NCBI GenBank assembly: GCA_026929865.2 | Contig: CM049404.1 | Location: forward strand, 28,545,001-28,609,000 | Origin: Hyperoplus lanceolatus | Taxonomy: Eukaryota > Chordata > Actinopteri > Uranoscopiformes > Ammodytidae | Direction of reading: 5' to 3' | Length of the DNA stretch: 64,000 nt | Part shown: positions 36,517-48,715 of the stretch, piece after piece | Layout: each line of letters starts with the position of its first letter | How positions within the stretch are numbered: the first letter of the stretch is position 1 | Program-made: the position numbers and the translations under genes | Notes under the pieces: generated by a model | Seen by the model: the letters and a program-made list of their open reading frames with translations, nothing else | Database searches by the model: none | What the model was told of the DNA's origin: nothing

Positions 36517-38459
36517 GGCATATTTCAACAGGGAGGTAAAAATATTTGCAACATTTTGTATTGGCTACATAAAAAAGTTAAGTCCTGCCATATTCACATT
36601 CAATCGGCCTTAGGAACCCCTTTTTTCTCAGGATCTCAGAAATTTGAAAACTTACTGAGCAACTACACTTGGCACACATGAAAAAGTTTAGTTGTCTATA
36701 TCAGAATTTATTTACCTGACATATGGCGCGATAGTAAAAGGTGTGGAACTCTACTCACCTTTCTGTAATGGCTTTCTGTACAGTTTTTCGGCTGTCAAAT
36801 TAGTTTCATTCTACACAAAAATCTCGCTTTAATTCCTGCCTTAGGCAAACTTGTAATGAACTTTCTGTTTTGATTTGTGAATCATTTTGTCTTTTTTGAA
36901 TCATCACAAGTCATAGTCCAGATACCCATGCTAGCTTTTTCTGAAAGTCCATATTGAGAGAACACTGAAAAAAAAAGTGCCAGAAAAAAATCCATCTGTC
37001 GAGTTGAGACACTAAGGGCCTCCTGTCGCAAAGTCTCACTTCTACATTAACTCTGTGACCTCATTTACATCCTACAGACACTCTTTCTGTGAGGATGAAT
37101 CCAAATGGTGTGAGTAACCACCAAGATATAACACGTTTTAATGACCAGACGCTCTGAGTTTGTGAAAAAAAATAAAAATAAAAGTCGAATCGAGCTTCTG
37201 CTAACTTCCCGTGAGATATCTCTTTCAGGCACATAAGACACCCCCAAGGCAAAATAAATTCATATTAAGTTTATATTTTGAATTATTAAATGACTAAATA
37301 ATGAAGAAACTAAAGCCTTATATGTCGGGGGAGATCTCTGCAGCACAATCTTAGTTTTAACTTGATAACGATGGATTTGTCAAGTTATTTTGAAAGCTTG
37401 TTATACGTGCAACAGTTCCAGAAATGGTGCTAAGAATGATAATTCATTCAAATTATCACGAGTTGCAATTTGCCATACTTTTACACTGTTGAAATAAACA
37501 TGAGGGACAGCACTCTGGGACAACTTTGTTAAGTTGACAAAAATGTCCTATTTTTCAATACTTAGGCACTCAAAGCACATTTAGAATTGTTTTTATTTAA
37601 TACCGAAAGAACGAGGCATACATTTGAAAACATTGCTCTGTAAGGAAACATTTCGATGTTATTCTCAACCAGCCAGCCAGCTTCTTTAAAGAACATTTTC
37701 ACACATTTTATACTTTGCTAATAACAACAATTATCCCAGACACACATCAAAAGAAACAAAAGGAGCCCATTAAATGGCACCCAGCAGATAGAGGGCTGGG
37801 CATGTGTTTCATATCACACAGCTATACAGTAATCAAAGCCACAGCCATCAACAGACCAACTGAGTTGTAAGCTGACATCTCCTTTACACGGACAGCACAC
37901 GCTGACAGAAGGGAAAAGAACCAGAATGAATGAGCGAGAAAATCAAAATCAAGACATCTGTTTCAATGTATCACCTAATAATATAACTTGGGGCTTTCAG
38001 GAACACAATGCACTGTTGTTCTATTCGGGAAAAAAATCTTTTGTTCTAAGAATTCAAAGACTTTGCAATTGAGTTTATTTATTTAATATTTACAGAAAAG
38101 ACTCATTTTGAACAAGCCCCAACCTCAGCGATTTTTACCAGCATCCAATAAGGAAGTGAGCACAACTGTAGTAACCAGGAAGTGCCGCTGGGGGCACAGG
38201 ATTATTGGATGCCGTGTGAATAACTGAGGTCAGCCCGGATGCTACATCCATATTATTTACTATCTATGATTTTGAAACGTAGAGCTAAAAATAACTATAG
38301 CCATAACTTTGGGCCCATAATGTAACAATTTATCACATTTAGGAGCGAGCAAAACATAATATTTTTCTCCCAATAGTGTAATAATTGTATTACATTATAA
38401 AGTAGGTCATAATTTATGGTGTAAACGGCTTATTGCTTCAATGTAGAGTGTAGTATCAG
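35916..38459. other. Intergenic sequence, no gene recognised
   Basis: AT-rich single-copy-looking sequence with one (CA)n tract at 36476-36515. No exon or element is supported. Confidence 0.55.
36476..36515. repeat. (CA)n microsatellite
   Basis: About 19 CA units. Confidence 0.93.
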
Positions 38460-38600
38460 TACATAGTTTAGTTTAGTTTATTTATTTAGCACACATTAAC
38501 AATTAATGGCGCAAGGAGGGAACAAAGCCCAATGGGCTTGTATATCACAATGAAATCATATTCAGGCTAACAAATAAACTCTAGAAATGAAGGAGACAAG
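38460..38600 (-). mobile_element. LINE-type 3' tail, minus orientation
   Basis: On the minus strand, CAAGCCCATTGGGCTTTGTT is followed by GTGTGCTAAATAAATAAACT and AAACT repeats. This is the typical 3' end of a teleost non-LTR element. Confidence 0.55.
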
Positions 38601-39091
38601 GTACATCAATGTAATAACTGCCCCACTATGTAGTAGGTTGTTACACTATGGGCAAAAAGTAATTATGTTTTTGGACTTACATTTTGTTACATTATCGGCC
38701 AGTTATTAATTTTCTTTCTTTTTATATATATATATATTACAGGTAAGGCAGTCGTTGATGCAATTTGGGTCGTTGATACATTTTGGGATGGCTTATAGGT
38801 GATTTTGTTTCATCACTGTGTTTTTTTTTTTGGAGGCAAATAAAAAAAAAAAAAAGAGTTTCCAAATGATGCTGGAAACAAAACACGCAGGAGGCAGCTT
38901 CACTGACTTAATGATCCCCGGCTAATTGGGTATTCAGTTGGCGGATGCAATTCAAAATGCTTTACGGAGTAAAACCAAGAAGAAGTAAATTAAAAAAAAC
39001 AAAAAACCTATAACAATTGTACAAACATTTTTTTATTTATACAAACACATTAAAGAAAGACGAGTATAAGCAAAAAATAAAGCCATATTCA
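38601..39091. other. Intergenic sequence, no gene recognised
   Basis: AT-rich, with a short (TA)n run near 38725-38738 and homopolymer A/T runs. Confidence 0.5.
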
Positions 39092-39290
39092 ATGAGCTTT
39101 ATTGGCATGACTATTGTTGCAAACAGTATTGCCAAATAGATATATTGCCAATAGATAACAGTATTGCCAAATAGATATATTGCTAAATATTGCCAAATAA
39201 TATAGGTTATTTTAAAGGCTGTGTTGTAGATATACCTGTATATATATTCTATAATATAATTCTATAAGGAGCACCGGAGACAGTGAATGT
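39092..39290 (-). repeat. LINE-type 3' tail with short tandem duplications
   Basis: The minus strand reads CATGCCAATAAAGCTCATTG, the same tail as at 5281 and 18460. The adjoining TATTGCCAAATAGATATATT unit is repeated two to three times (39126-39200). Confidence 0.55.
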
Positions 39291-39625
39291 CCCAATATGT
39301 CACATAGACACAGGCTATATACACACTCATCTTTCAACTCTGTCACATAGCAACAATGTGGTCTCCATGGGAACTGAAATTAAATTAAAACAAAGGATAT
39401 TTGTACGTCTAATCTTTAAATAGAAATGCATATTTCTGAAAAGCTAATTACTTCTGTTTGCCTTTTGAACTGTTTGAGCAGCTGCCGTGCGCTCACTGAT
39501 TTTTCTCTTTCAACAATATTACCAGAGTCATATTAACAATCCAAAGTTGATTTCCAACTGTCTTCCATTATAGACACATTCCCATGCAGTGCAGTAATGT
39601 GTATTCTTAGCTTCTATAACATTTC

Positions 39626-39836
39626 ATTAGCCTCATAGCATAATTGCCTGAATCCTATTTACTCTACTCTACTTTTACTCTATTCTACATCTACTCTACT
39701 CTATATCTACTTTACCCTACTCTATAACCCTTAAAATATGACTTAGGCAATATGCTATTAGGCTAACGAAAAGCAGATGTAGAGTGGATGTAGAGTAGAG
39801 TAAATATGATTTAGGAAATTATGCTATGAGGCTAAC
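39626..39836. repeat. Foldback sequence with ~45-bp inverted arms
   Basis: The left arm (39626-39672: TTAGCCTCATAGCATAATTG, then CCTATTTACTCTACTCTAC) is an imperfect reverse complement of the right arm (39790-39836). The loop is CTACT-rich and holds a direct copy of the right-arm end (GCTATTAGGCTAACG near 39751). It could fold into a long hairpin. No target duplication is evident. Confidence 0.8.
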
Positions 39837-40112
39837 GATTTGTTGACTGCACAACGTCCTAAAGCAGTTTTTCAGTTGTCATGGAACGGTATAATGTTCA
39901 AATAACACTTTAATATGATCACATAATCCAGTGGGTCATCCCAATTATTGGGAAAATTATGACAATCATTTTGTATAATACAAATTTCTAGTTGGCCTGC
40001 TGTTGCTGTAAATGATATTAGTCGTGAGATTGAACCCAAACAAAAAAAAAGTTGTGGGGTGGACAACCAAAAAATTAGCTGAAAGTCAATGTATTCTGTA
40101 TATCTCTCTTTG

Positions 40113-40260
40113 AAGGCAAGGCACATTTATGTATATAGCACAGTTAAGACACAAGGCCATTCAAAGTGCTTTACATGGGCAAGATTAAAATACATAATAC
40201 ACATTAGAAAAGTGAATTAATAGAAATAAAACATTTAAAAGTGAAGATCATTTCCATTAC
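40113..40260 (-). mobile_element. LINE-type 3' tail, minus orientation
   Basis: The minus strand reads GTAAAGCACTTTGAATGGCC, then CTGTGCTATATACATAAATG and TGCCTTGCCTTCA. It matches the tail at 55637-55760 and is a very common teleost LINE terminus. Confidence 0.65.
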
Positions 40261-40618
40261 CACATCTGTCAGATTCAAATTAACATGGTTGTTGCACTCT
40301 ACCCCTGACTGTATCGTGCATTCATCCCTTCACAACAACACAATCATCTACAACACCTGAATAAATTACATAAATGAAGTCTCTTTAACCCTGCGGTCTT
40401 CAGCCCTGATCCTACGAGAATGATTTTACAGATATTTTCCATCCTTCCAGATCAATAGTTATATCCACCTTGAATCTTGGATGTGAAATACTCTGTGAAA
40501 AGAATGCTAGGATAAAGGTCAACAGGTATCATGACAACCACTGCTCTAATCCAGGCATCGATTTGGGAAGGCCCTTCGTGGATCAAAGGGTAATATTTGC
40601 ATAATTATATCAGTATTG

Positions 40619-41848
40619 AAGCCCCTGTAAACCCAAACCCATAAAATCATTCTAACTATAGAGACAGTGCATGAAATAGGCCACGCCCATGGCCACGCCC
40701 ATCGTGGGGGAAAACATTGAACAGCGCTCCATCCACTTTGTATTGAAGGAGACCTGTCTTCTGCAAACAAACTTAATTAAAATTTAATCAAACATCCATT
40801 TAAGAAAAAAATGTTACTTTCTTGAAAGCCACGACTCTTGTTTGTCTATATGAGCTGTTTTTGTGAAAAATAATTGAGTAGTTTTCAATATTGAGGTGTT
40901 TTTGTCCGGTCGGACCGGGTCGGACCCATCGAGGGGGAAACCGTTGAAAACCGTTCCATTCACTTTGTATTGAAGGAGACCTGTCTTCTGCAAACAAACT
41001 TAATTAAAACGTAATCGAACATTCATTTAACAAAAAACCGTTACTTTCTTTAAAGCCACAACTCTTGTCTGTCCATACAAGCAGTTTTGTGAAAAATAAT
41101 TGAGTAATTTTCAATATTGAGGTGTTTTTTCCCGTCCGTGAGGGTTAGCCTACAGCAGAAGGCTAACATTAGCCTAGCAAACAGCATACATTAGTTAAGA
41201 GTTTTGTCTCGATATTGAAAATTACTCAATACTTTTTTACAAAAACAGCTCGTATAGACAGACAAGAGTCGTGGCTTTAAAGAAAGTAACGTGTATTTGT
41301 GAAAGGCATGTCGAATTACGTTTTTATTAAGTTTGTTTGTCGAATACGGGTGTCATTCAATATAAAGTGGATGGAGCGCTGTGTATTGTTTTCCCCCACG
41401 ATGGGCGTGGCCTCAGATTATGACGCGTTATGCACTGTCTCTATGTTATTTGCATTGTAGTAAATATCTAAAAGATTAAGGCATAATGCAAAATTAAAGA
41501 CATCGTCATGAAAGTTCGATAAACTTCACAGAAATTCGGTTTAGATGAGGCGGGCGATGCTCTGGTTCTCATCACGCAATAAGTATTTTGAACCAATCAC
41601 GGCAGCTCTCTACCCGAGCGTTCTATAAAAACAATGACTGCCTGTTGCCATGGAGACCGTTTGATATGGCCACGCCCACACAGTCCAAGCAAACAGTCTA
41701 CCCATTAAAAAAGCTGTTTAAGTTTTATAATATTTAAGAACATTTATGATCAATCAGATTTTTTGTAAAAGCTTTTTGAGACACAACTTTTATATCATAT
41801 ATAGATTTTAATTTTTTTATTATTTTACACCCGGTTTTCAGGGGCTTT
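40619..41848. mobile_element. Outer inverted-repeat element (family E, copy 1), with nested insertion
   Basis: The ends AAGCCCCTGTAAACCC and GGTTTTCAGGGGCTTT are imperfect inverted repeats. The right part (41500-41700) matches 62940-63115 over about 170 bp (GATAAACTTCACAGAAATTC, GAACCAATCACGGC, TGTTGCCATGGAGAC). The copy at 62812-63293 lacks the 40657-41446 segment, which identifies the latter as an insertion. Confidence 0.75.
40657..41446. mobile_element. Nested inverted-repeat element (about 790 bp)
   Basis: The ends TAGAGACAGTGCATGAAATA and GCGTTATGCACTGTCTCTA form terminal inverted repeats (13 bp perfect), with TA at each end. Longer arms include GGCCACGCCCATCGTGGGGG against its complement near 41395. 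An internal direct duplication (about 40735-40875 and 40965-41110) contains TGAAGGAGACCTGTCTTCTG in both copies. No transposase is present. Confidence 0.75.
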
Positions 41849-42485
41849 AAATCCCTTATTTCAATATCAATCCACATCCTTCTGAAAACACCTTTCATAC
41901 AGACACTGCAGCGCTCAGTATGGCTCAGATCACGTGAAGTGCACTCACTCTGTGCTGCCTCTTACTTGACATTTCTTTGAACAGCCAGATCTTCAAAGGA
42001 ACTTCTCAGGTATTTCACACACACACTGCGCCAGAAGTGACCTATGATTCAATTTTCAAGAGGATGTTACAATAGCTACTATGTGTTTTGTTATTTTCAC
42101 ACAAACTCCCCCGGTGCTCCGATGACAGTGTTTCCACAGGGATGAGTGAATCCTGCCAAAGGTCGTCAGCTGCTTATCCAGAGCCTTCCAAGATGGCCGC
42201 ACAGTTGGAATCCTCACTTTCTTGTGGAATGTGAGATTTCATAAATATTTTATATTCAGTTCATTTTGAAGAAAGCAATTTATTCACAAGGACCAGTGAC
42301 TTCCCGGGAACTTACGGCAGGCAGACCGAAAACATCCTGTGTTTCCCGAAAAGTACTAAATCAAACTTTAGTTTTATTAGCATTAATAATCTTACAATCA
42401 CATATAAACACATTACCTCATCGTGATGCATCCTGCCGTCTCTCTTTCACTCACCTCCTGTACAAATGAATGCAAATTAATAAAT
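41849..42485. other. Intergenic sequence, no gene recognised
   Basis: Mixed composition with an AAGATGGCCGC word (42190-42200). No exon is supported. Confidence 0.5.
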
Positions 42486-42600
42486 TATAATAATAGATCA
42501 AATTTATATAGCGCTTTTCCCATTGCTCAAAGACGCTTCACAAAGCTAAACAAAACAAACAAACAAAACGTAAAGTTTAAAGGTTAAAAGCAAGGGTGAA
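42486..42600 (-). mobile_element. LINE-type 3' tail, minus orientation
   Basis: The minus strand reads GGGAAAAGCGCTATATAAAT followed by TTGATCTATTATTATAATTT, a typical non-LTR 3' terminus with an ATT-type tail. Confidence 0.55.
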
Positions 42601-43098
42601 AAGGGTGAAATTTCACTATTTGCATGTTAGTAATAAAGCATTGGTACGGACTAGTTATTAGTGAATGCCTGTAGTGTTTACACACAATTAGATAAACAGT
42701 GTAGGATTTTTATCTGATTATTATTATTTTATACTTGTGACAATACTTACAACACTTGAGTGATGTGTGAAGTGATTCTAAATGCACCACACTTCACAGT
42801 TAAAAACCCGTCTGCACATAGTTGAGCTCAAACGAAGCATTAAGTAGCTGTAATTCAGTTATACAGAGTTATTGTTCTAAAGTCAATCTTGCTGATGGCA
42901 GGATACAGAAATAATAAAGAAAAAAATAAAACATCACATCCAGTGGAGAAATGAAACCAGTGACAATGGCTACTAATTGGAAAAGTTACACAAACAAATG
43001 TTCGGGGGGGAAAATGTATCTCGTTGTGACAGAGAGACCATTAATATACTGCAACTGTCCCCGGCAGTGACTAAACTTTATAATTATACAGTATAAAT

Positions 43099-43100
<2 letters not shown>

Positions 43101-43167
<67 letters not shown>
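43101..43167. repeat. (CA)n microsatellite
   Basis: About 33 CA units. Confidence 0.95.
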
Positions 43168-43169
<2 letters not shown>

Positions 43170-43400
43170 TATGTCTGCAAGCAATGTCATCGCCTCCCAT
43201 TCACCACACATTTTTCTTTGTAAATGTTTTAGTTTTTCATCCAAAACTTTCATATTAGCTCCATTATCTCCCTCCAAGTCCTCATGATACTAAAAGAAAT
43301 TCTGATGAATAATTGGTAAACCACATTGGCACAAATGAGCAGGTGCATCATCTGAAATCTCTCTCTGTGTATCAACTTGCTTTGTCTGTGTATCAACCTG

Positions 43401-43402
<2 letters not shown>

Positions 43403-43464
<62 letters not shown>
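43403..43464. repeat. (TG)n microsatellite
   Basis: About 30 TG units ending in GCGCACGCG. It is opposite in sense to the (CA)n 240 bp upstream. Confidence 0.95.
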
Positions 43465-43467
<3 letters not shown>

Positions 43468-44007
43468 ACGCGTGTTCTTTAACAGCATTTTAAAAGCCCT
43501 AAGATTAGCCTGCTAAGACGAGATTTACAGGTGAAGTCATGCAGGGGTCGATTTGAACACCCAGGGAAGCCGGATCAGAAATGAAACATTTTGTCCACAG
43601 CAACACCAGCCACCATTAACAACACAGCGAGGAACACAGAAATCATTATTCTACTGCCAGAGACACGGAGCGTACTAAGGCTAGGCTAAGACCTTAATGC
43701 TATTTTCGGTATCAAGTCGTGAACTCCTGACATTTGAACATCAGAACATGTGATACTGGAGCGGAGATATGTGGATATGACATTACCATGCCAACTGGGG
43801 TTTTTCTATATGCTCTGTTTTACGTGAGGCAGTGATACAGTATAATGGCATCCTGATATCAGTAATGGTATAGTTATATGTATTATCGCAGTGTCATAAG
43901 CCAAAGGGTTTTATGAATGTTGGACGATATATTTAAATTGTGTAGGATTTGTCTTGGTAGTGAGGAGAACCATACACACAGAAATGAATAAATTCAAAAT
44001 TATAAAG

Positions 44008-44612
44008 AGTCACAGAATATAAATATCTTGGCATCTGGTTGGATGATAAACTCACTTTTAATTTTAGTTTGTCGACTTCGACAAAATATTGGCTATTCTT
44101 AAAGGAACAAAACCACCTTCCCTTTATTTATTAGGAGAAGGATAATCGAGGCAGTTTTCATGTCTGTCCTTGATTGCGGTGATGTGGTTTACCGGCATGC
44201 ATCACATTCATATCTTAAACTCCTAGACTCTGTTTTTCACTCTGCTTTAAGGTTCATCACAGGAGATGCTTATGACACACACCATTGTCTCTTATATGGA
44301 AAGTTTGGGTGGTCCTCTTTTTAAGAAAGACGTGATGCACATTGGCATATTTTTATTTACAACGCCTTGACCGGGAAGCTTCCTCGTTATTTAACAGAAA
44401 TGCTTCAAATGTCAGATGGGCTTTATCAGATCCGCTCCACTGTCATGCTTATGCTTTATGTCCCACAAGCCCGGTCTGAGCAGGGAAAAACATATTTTAG
44501 CTTCAGTGCCCCTGACTCCTGGAACAACTTACAGCAACAAATTAAAATGAATAACATGATCTCCTTTAACCAATTTAAACATACTATCTTAAATCTACCA
44601 AAATCTAACTAA
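44008..44612 (+). pseudogene. LINE reverse-transcriptase C-terminal fragment, decayed
   Basis: Frame fragments read VTEYKYLGIWLDDKLTF, then (after a frameshift near 44125) RRIIEAVFMSVLDCGDVVYR, LLDSVFHSALRFIT and THHCLLYGKFGWSS. After an in-frame TAA near 44322 come ERRDAHWHIFIYNALTGKLP and FSFSAPDSWNNLQQQIK. This is the characteristic C-terminal region of jockey/L2/CR1-type reverse-transcriptase proteins in fish. The upstream polymerase and endonuclease domains are missing, so it is a 5'-truncated, inactive copy. It is the only retroposon in the window that I read on the + strand. Confidence 0.85.
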
Positions 44613-45056
44613 CTTTTGGTCTTGTTTGCTGTAACTTGTCATTGATGATCATCAGAGGGAAAATGAGACAGTTTCAGAAATATTTTAAAAGTTCCACATA
44701 GCACCTTTTTAAATATTCCATTCAGTCGACATCATCAATTAGACTCAAACATGTGTGGATTTCATGAGCTTAAACTTGATTGTTCTTGTATAAAATAATA
44801 TTTAATCATTGTAAACTGATTCTATTTCTAACACAGTAACACATGTTTGCTTCAGGTGGCAGGTAACCAACCAGAACACAATCAATATGTCATCTTCAGC
44901 CTGAGCAGGTTGTGCTCTGCTGTCAGCTCTGACTGACAGACACACTCTCACCTCGCAAAGACCTGAGCTTATTGCATCTTGTCATGTTCAAATTGATCCC
45001 TTTTAACACTTTCCGACAGGTGGATAGACACTTTTAATCAGTGGCACGCGGTACTA
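44613..45056. other. Intergenic sequence, possibly 3' UTR of the LINE fragment
   Basis: It adjoins the reverse-transcriptase remnant. No clear tail is seen. Confidence 0.4.
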
Positions 45057-45249
45057 TTAAAGAGACCAGTCTGGATTTTTCTTAAATCTTTATCTCTACA
45101 TTACTTATTGTGAAATGCTCTAAATGCCAATATTTGTATTGTGCATTTGGTAGAAATGTCGTCAGTCACTCAAACATATGCCTCTAATGAGTAAAACAAG
45201 AGACACTGAACATTTGGAGCGGTCTCTTAATTTTTTTCCAGAGCTGTAT
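45057..45249 (-). mobile_element. Short Tc1/mariner-like inverted-repeat element, copy 1
   Basis: The sequence runs from AAAGAGACCAGTCTGGATTT to TTAATTTTTTTCCAGAGCTG. Reverse-complemented it matches 51108-51325 (CAGCTCTGGAAAAAATTAAG, AAACGTATG-type block, GTCTCTCGTTTTAC). I recall the CAGCTCTGGAAAAAATTAAG terminus from teleost DNA transposons with TA target sites. Confidence 0.6.
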
Positions 45250-46218
45250 ATAGTAGTAGAGAAGCTACAAGTTACATGACGTACTATGTATCAGCACATA
45301 TATATGTGAGTAAAACAATTTAACCTTAATGAATTTGTATCAAGACAAAAGAGGACAATAAATGGTGATTACATGAAAAATAAACTATCATCTTATTTTT
45401 AGGTCATTTATTACCTCAGACATAATGTTATTTCTTCCAATCTCATACCCTGCATTATAAATGGTTGTATAAACACCTGTTTGGTATGTAGAAAATGAAC
45501 CAGATGTTTCCTTCAGTTTAAATCTGTGTATTGCTACTGTCCTGATCCCTTCATTGATTTCTCTCTTGAAGAGTCGATCAAAGATTTCTCAGCAAAGAAA
45601 AACCTTCCTTGTTTGACATTTAAAGGTCTGTTTACAATGCTTACAAAGTGTTCCAGGGTTTAGTGAGTGGAAACGAGGGTGTTCTTAGTCATATACCACG
45701 CAATCTGAATGGCAGAGGCACGGATTTTATTTTACTGAGGGGGTTTTTCTTGTGAATTATTTGCAAAAATAAATGTCCGGATATCCTCTTTAATGGTTTG
45801 TACAGAAAATACACCTTTTTGAGCTTTCAAACTCCTTGGATCTATCTGTATGTTATTGTAAATTGAGTTTAGAATATTATAGTAATCTGTAAATCAAAAA
45901 GACATTCCCGTTCACACAAGTGTAAACATGTTGTGTTCGAGTGTTAGATGGTATCAGGTCCCACATGTGTTCAGACATTCCTGAGATTGATTTGTGGGGT
46001 GTAACATTACGCTCAGCTGAATAGGTAATGGTGACATGAACGGGCTTGTTGACAATGCATCACCCATTCATAATTCATTAGAAGTGTCATAAGTGAAGTT
46101 GCATTGAAACATATATGCTAGATTGTGTGTGTGTGTTTTTTGATGCCTGTAGGATTAAAAGTGTTAACATATTCTTATTTGGCAAGTCACTAATGCCCCA
46201 CCATATCTTGTAACCCCT
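45250..46218. other. Intergenic sequence, no gene recognised
   Basis: AT-rich single-copy-looking sequence. Confidence 0.5.
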
Positions 46219-46229
46219 ATTAATATCTA

Positions 46230-46601
46230 GCCTGGCTCCGCCCGCCCGCCTACTTCCGGCCAAATTTTATTTTCCCTTCAGTAGTCAGTCTGGGTGTACA
46301 GCCCATTTCCCAGTTTTGCTGGAGATTTGACAGCCGGTCCAATCAGCGAACAGAGCGAATGGCTGAGAACGATGACGTCGAAGTCGCGCTCCAGTTTCAG
46401 TTGCCAGAAGCCGGCTCATGACACACGTGACGACCAAACGTTATGCGATTGGTTGGCTAATCCAGAGTGGCACTGGGCAGATCCAATAGTTTTAAACTTT
46501 AACAGACACCCGCCTCCATGAGTGAACGTTTGCCAATTAAAGCACTGCCAGACCTTCTGTACAAATGAAATGAAGTACGATGGTCTGGCAGCACCAGGCT
46601 A
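46230..46601. mobile_element. 372-bp element with perfect 11-bp flanking repeat
   Basis: The ends GCCTGGCTCCGCCC and GGCAGCACCAGGCTA are imperfect inverted repeats. ATTAATATCTA occurs directly outside both (46219-46229 and 46602-46612). It carries CCAATCAGCG, ATGACGTCG and CACGTGACG words. An 11-bp duplication is longer than for hAT or Tc1 elements and is in the range known for Mutator-like elements. The superfamily is an inference. Confidence 0.75.
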
Positions 46602-46612
46602 ATTAATATCTA

Positions 46613-48711
46613 CATCCCACCTTGATTTGGGGCCTAGTCATGATCTTTTTTTGAAACTACATTTCCCATAATTTAGAGGCGTTAAGCTGCCATAAAGTTG
46701 CAGTGACTACAACTTAAGCCCCATCATTTTTCATTTTTGGCTATATTTTTGTTTGGCAAATTGACACCATGCAATGAGTTGTGTGCAGTTATTTTTGGCA
46801 GTGTGTACTCATGGATGTAAACCCTGAGGCATTTCCTAGGTGAGTTCTGGACTTATGTGGAGTATATTTCTCTGTGATATCTGAGTGGATGTATGGACGT
46901 TTATTTGGGCTGGACAAGAAAATGATATCATTGGGGAATTGTAAGTCGTGCGGAAACTTAAAATTTGTGCATATACCGATTTGACCGAGTTATGACTAGA
47001 AGAAAGAGTACAAATTGATACTCAAATTTCAGCATTTAGGTGCTAATGGTTTAAATGTTACAGCGTGTCCCTAAATTGCTGTAGCTAGCATAGTTGGTAT
47101 GGACCAAATCAGCAGCCATGTTACAAAAACTAACTTTCCATTTATTTCGGAACACCAGTGATGACCCCATATTTGCTATAACTCAAGCTGTTATGCCAAA
47201 ACAATGACTTCAACTGAGCTCAAAAGTATTAGACAGTTTGACAAGAGAGAAACACTATATATACAGTGGTAACAGAAAATATGTATGGTATTTTTGGGAT
47301 GACATTTTATAGCACACACGCTAAGTGGAATATTGAGTGAATGAGGCCACAGGGAGGGCAGAGATTTGGTTGGTTTGAACAGCTTGGCCTGGTGGACCCA
47401 AATCTCATGCTCAGAAATCCAAAGATGCCAAACCAAAATGTTTGGCATGTGTTCTCAGAGGCTCCATCTAATTAGCAGTCTCATATGGGCTAATTCTCAC
47501 TGTCTGCTGCCTATGAAAATAAATAGCTCAGTCAAAAGGTCAGGGGCCTTTCTGACTACACAGCCAGATCCTGTTTCTCTAATAATCTTGGGATTACGTT
47601 GGGTGTGGCCAAAAAAACCTCTCTGCTGCAAGAAGGTTAAGAAAAGTGGGAAAGCATTTTTTTCCCCCGAGTTCATGTGAGGTTTTTTTTCTTTAGGTAA
47701 ATACTTCCCTCGGTCGAATGACCTTTTTGAAATGTAAACTCCATTTTCATATGATTATTGTGACGGTAAATAAAGCTTTTGTTCTAGCTAGCCAACCGGA
47801 TAATGTTATTAGACATGCCCTGTTCATTGGTGGGGGGGAAAACATGTTCACTTGTGTTGTTGTATTACTACCACATGCAGACATACACACAGACATCTTT
47901 CTTGTACAGCTAAACAAATTACCCCTGCTGCGCACTGACACAGTCACGATGGAAGACTGAAGCAACACAAGCGATCACAGTAGTAGAGACAGAGCACGGT
48001 TTCCATTATAAATCAGAGGCTACAAGCAAGGACAACATCAATGCTATTCAATTCATCTTGCACCATCGTTTCATTTCTAAACACTTTGCATTGTGTGTGT
48101 GAATGGGTTTAACATCTCACCAAAACTACAGTATGTTACAAATCAGCGGAAAATGGTTTGGTGCACCACCACCATTAGTAAGTTAATCACCAGAAACATT
48201 TACATAGATGAGGCGAATTTGCAACCCTATAAACATGCCTGACTTTAACACACACATTGGAATACCATTAGCTCCCTGTAGGAATGTTAGCACCCCATTC
48301 AAAAGGTATAGCGTTACGTCTTTTGTTACCTAGCTGGGCGAGTGGCCACCATGATAGTATGTGTGTCCAGGTTCCAGCATTGTAGACCAGGCTCTGTAAT
48401 AGCATGGTGCCCTTCCTTCAGAGCAGTTTTATCTCAACAGTGGTGTGGCTGAACCTCATCCAAAAGCTTGTCATACGCCGCAACAATTCAATTTAACTGG
48501 TTTAAGTGGCGGGGCATAAATCCTAGAGTTCAACTGTGCTATTAGAGCCTTCAGCTAATTGCCTTTTAGCTTGAGCTGCTGTGTATAATAGAGCAAATAA
48601 TGTGGGACAAAAAAAATGTTTAGCCTCCACAGTGGACACAGACACCGCAGACAGCTGTGAGAACTCTCCCTGTGTTTCTAGACAGGCCCTCTCAAGCATC
48701 AACATGACACT
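46613..48711. other. Intergenic sequence, no gene recognised
   Basis: Open frames at 47191-47680 and 47718-47968 on both strands have no family resemblance and no splice context. Confidence 0.55.
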
Positions 48712-48715
48712 TTAA

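Larger units (their letters stand above)
42601..43980. other. Intergenic sequence with two microsatellites
   Basis: It contains (CA)n at 43101-43167 and (TG)n at 43403-43464. The rest shows no recognisable gene. Confidence 0.6.

Noticed and set aside
47191..47968. Possible exons of a neighbouring gene
   Set aside because: Open frames of 73-104 residues on both strands show no conserved motif, splice partner or compositional shift.
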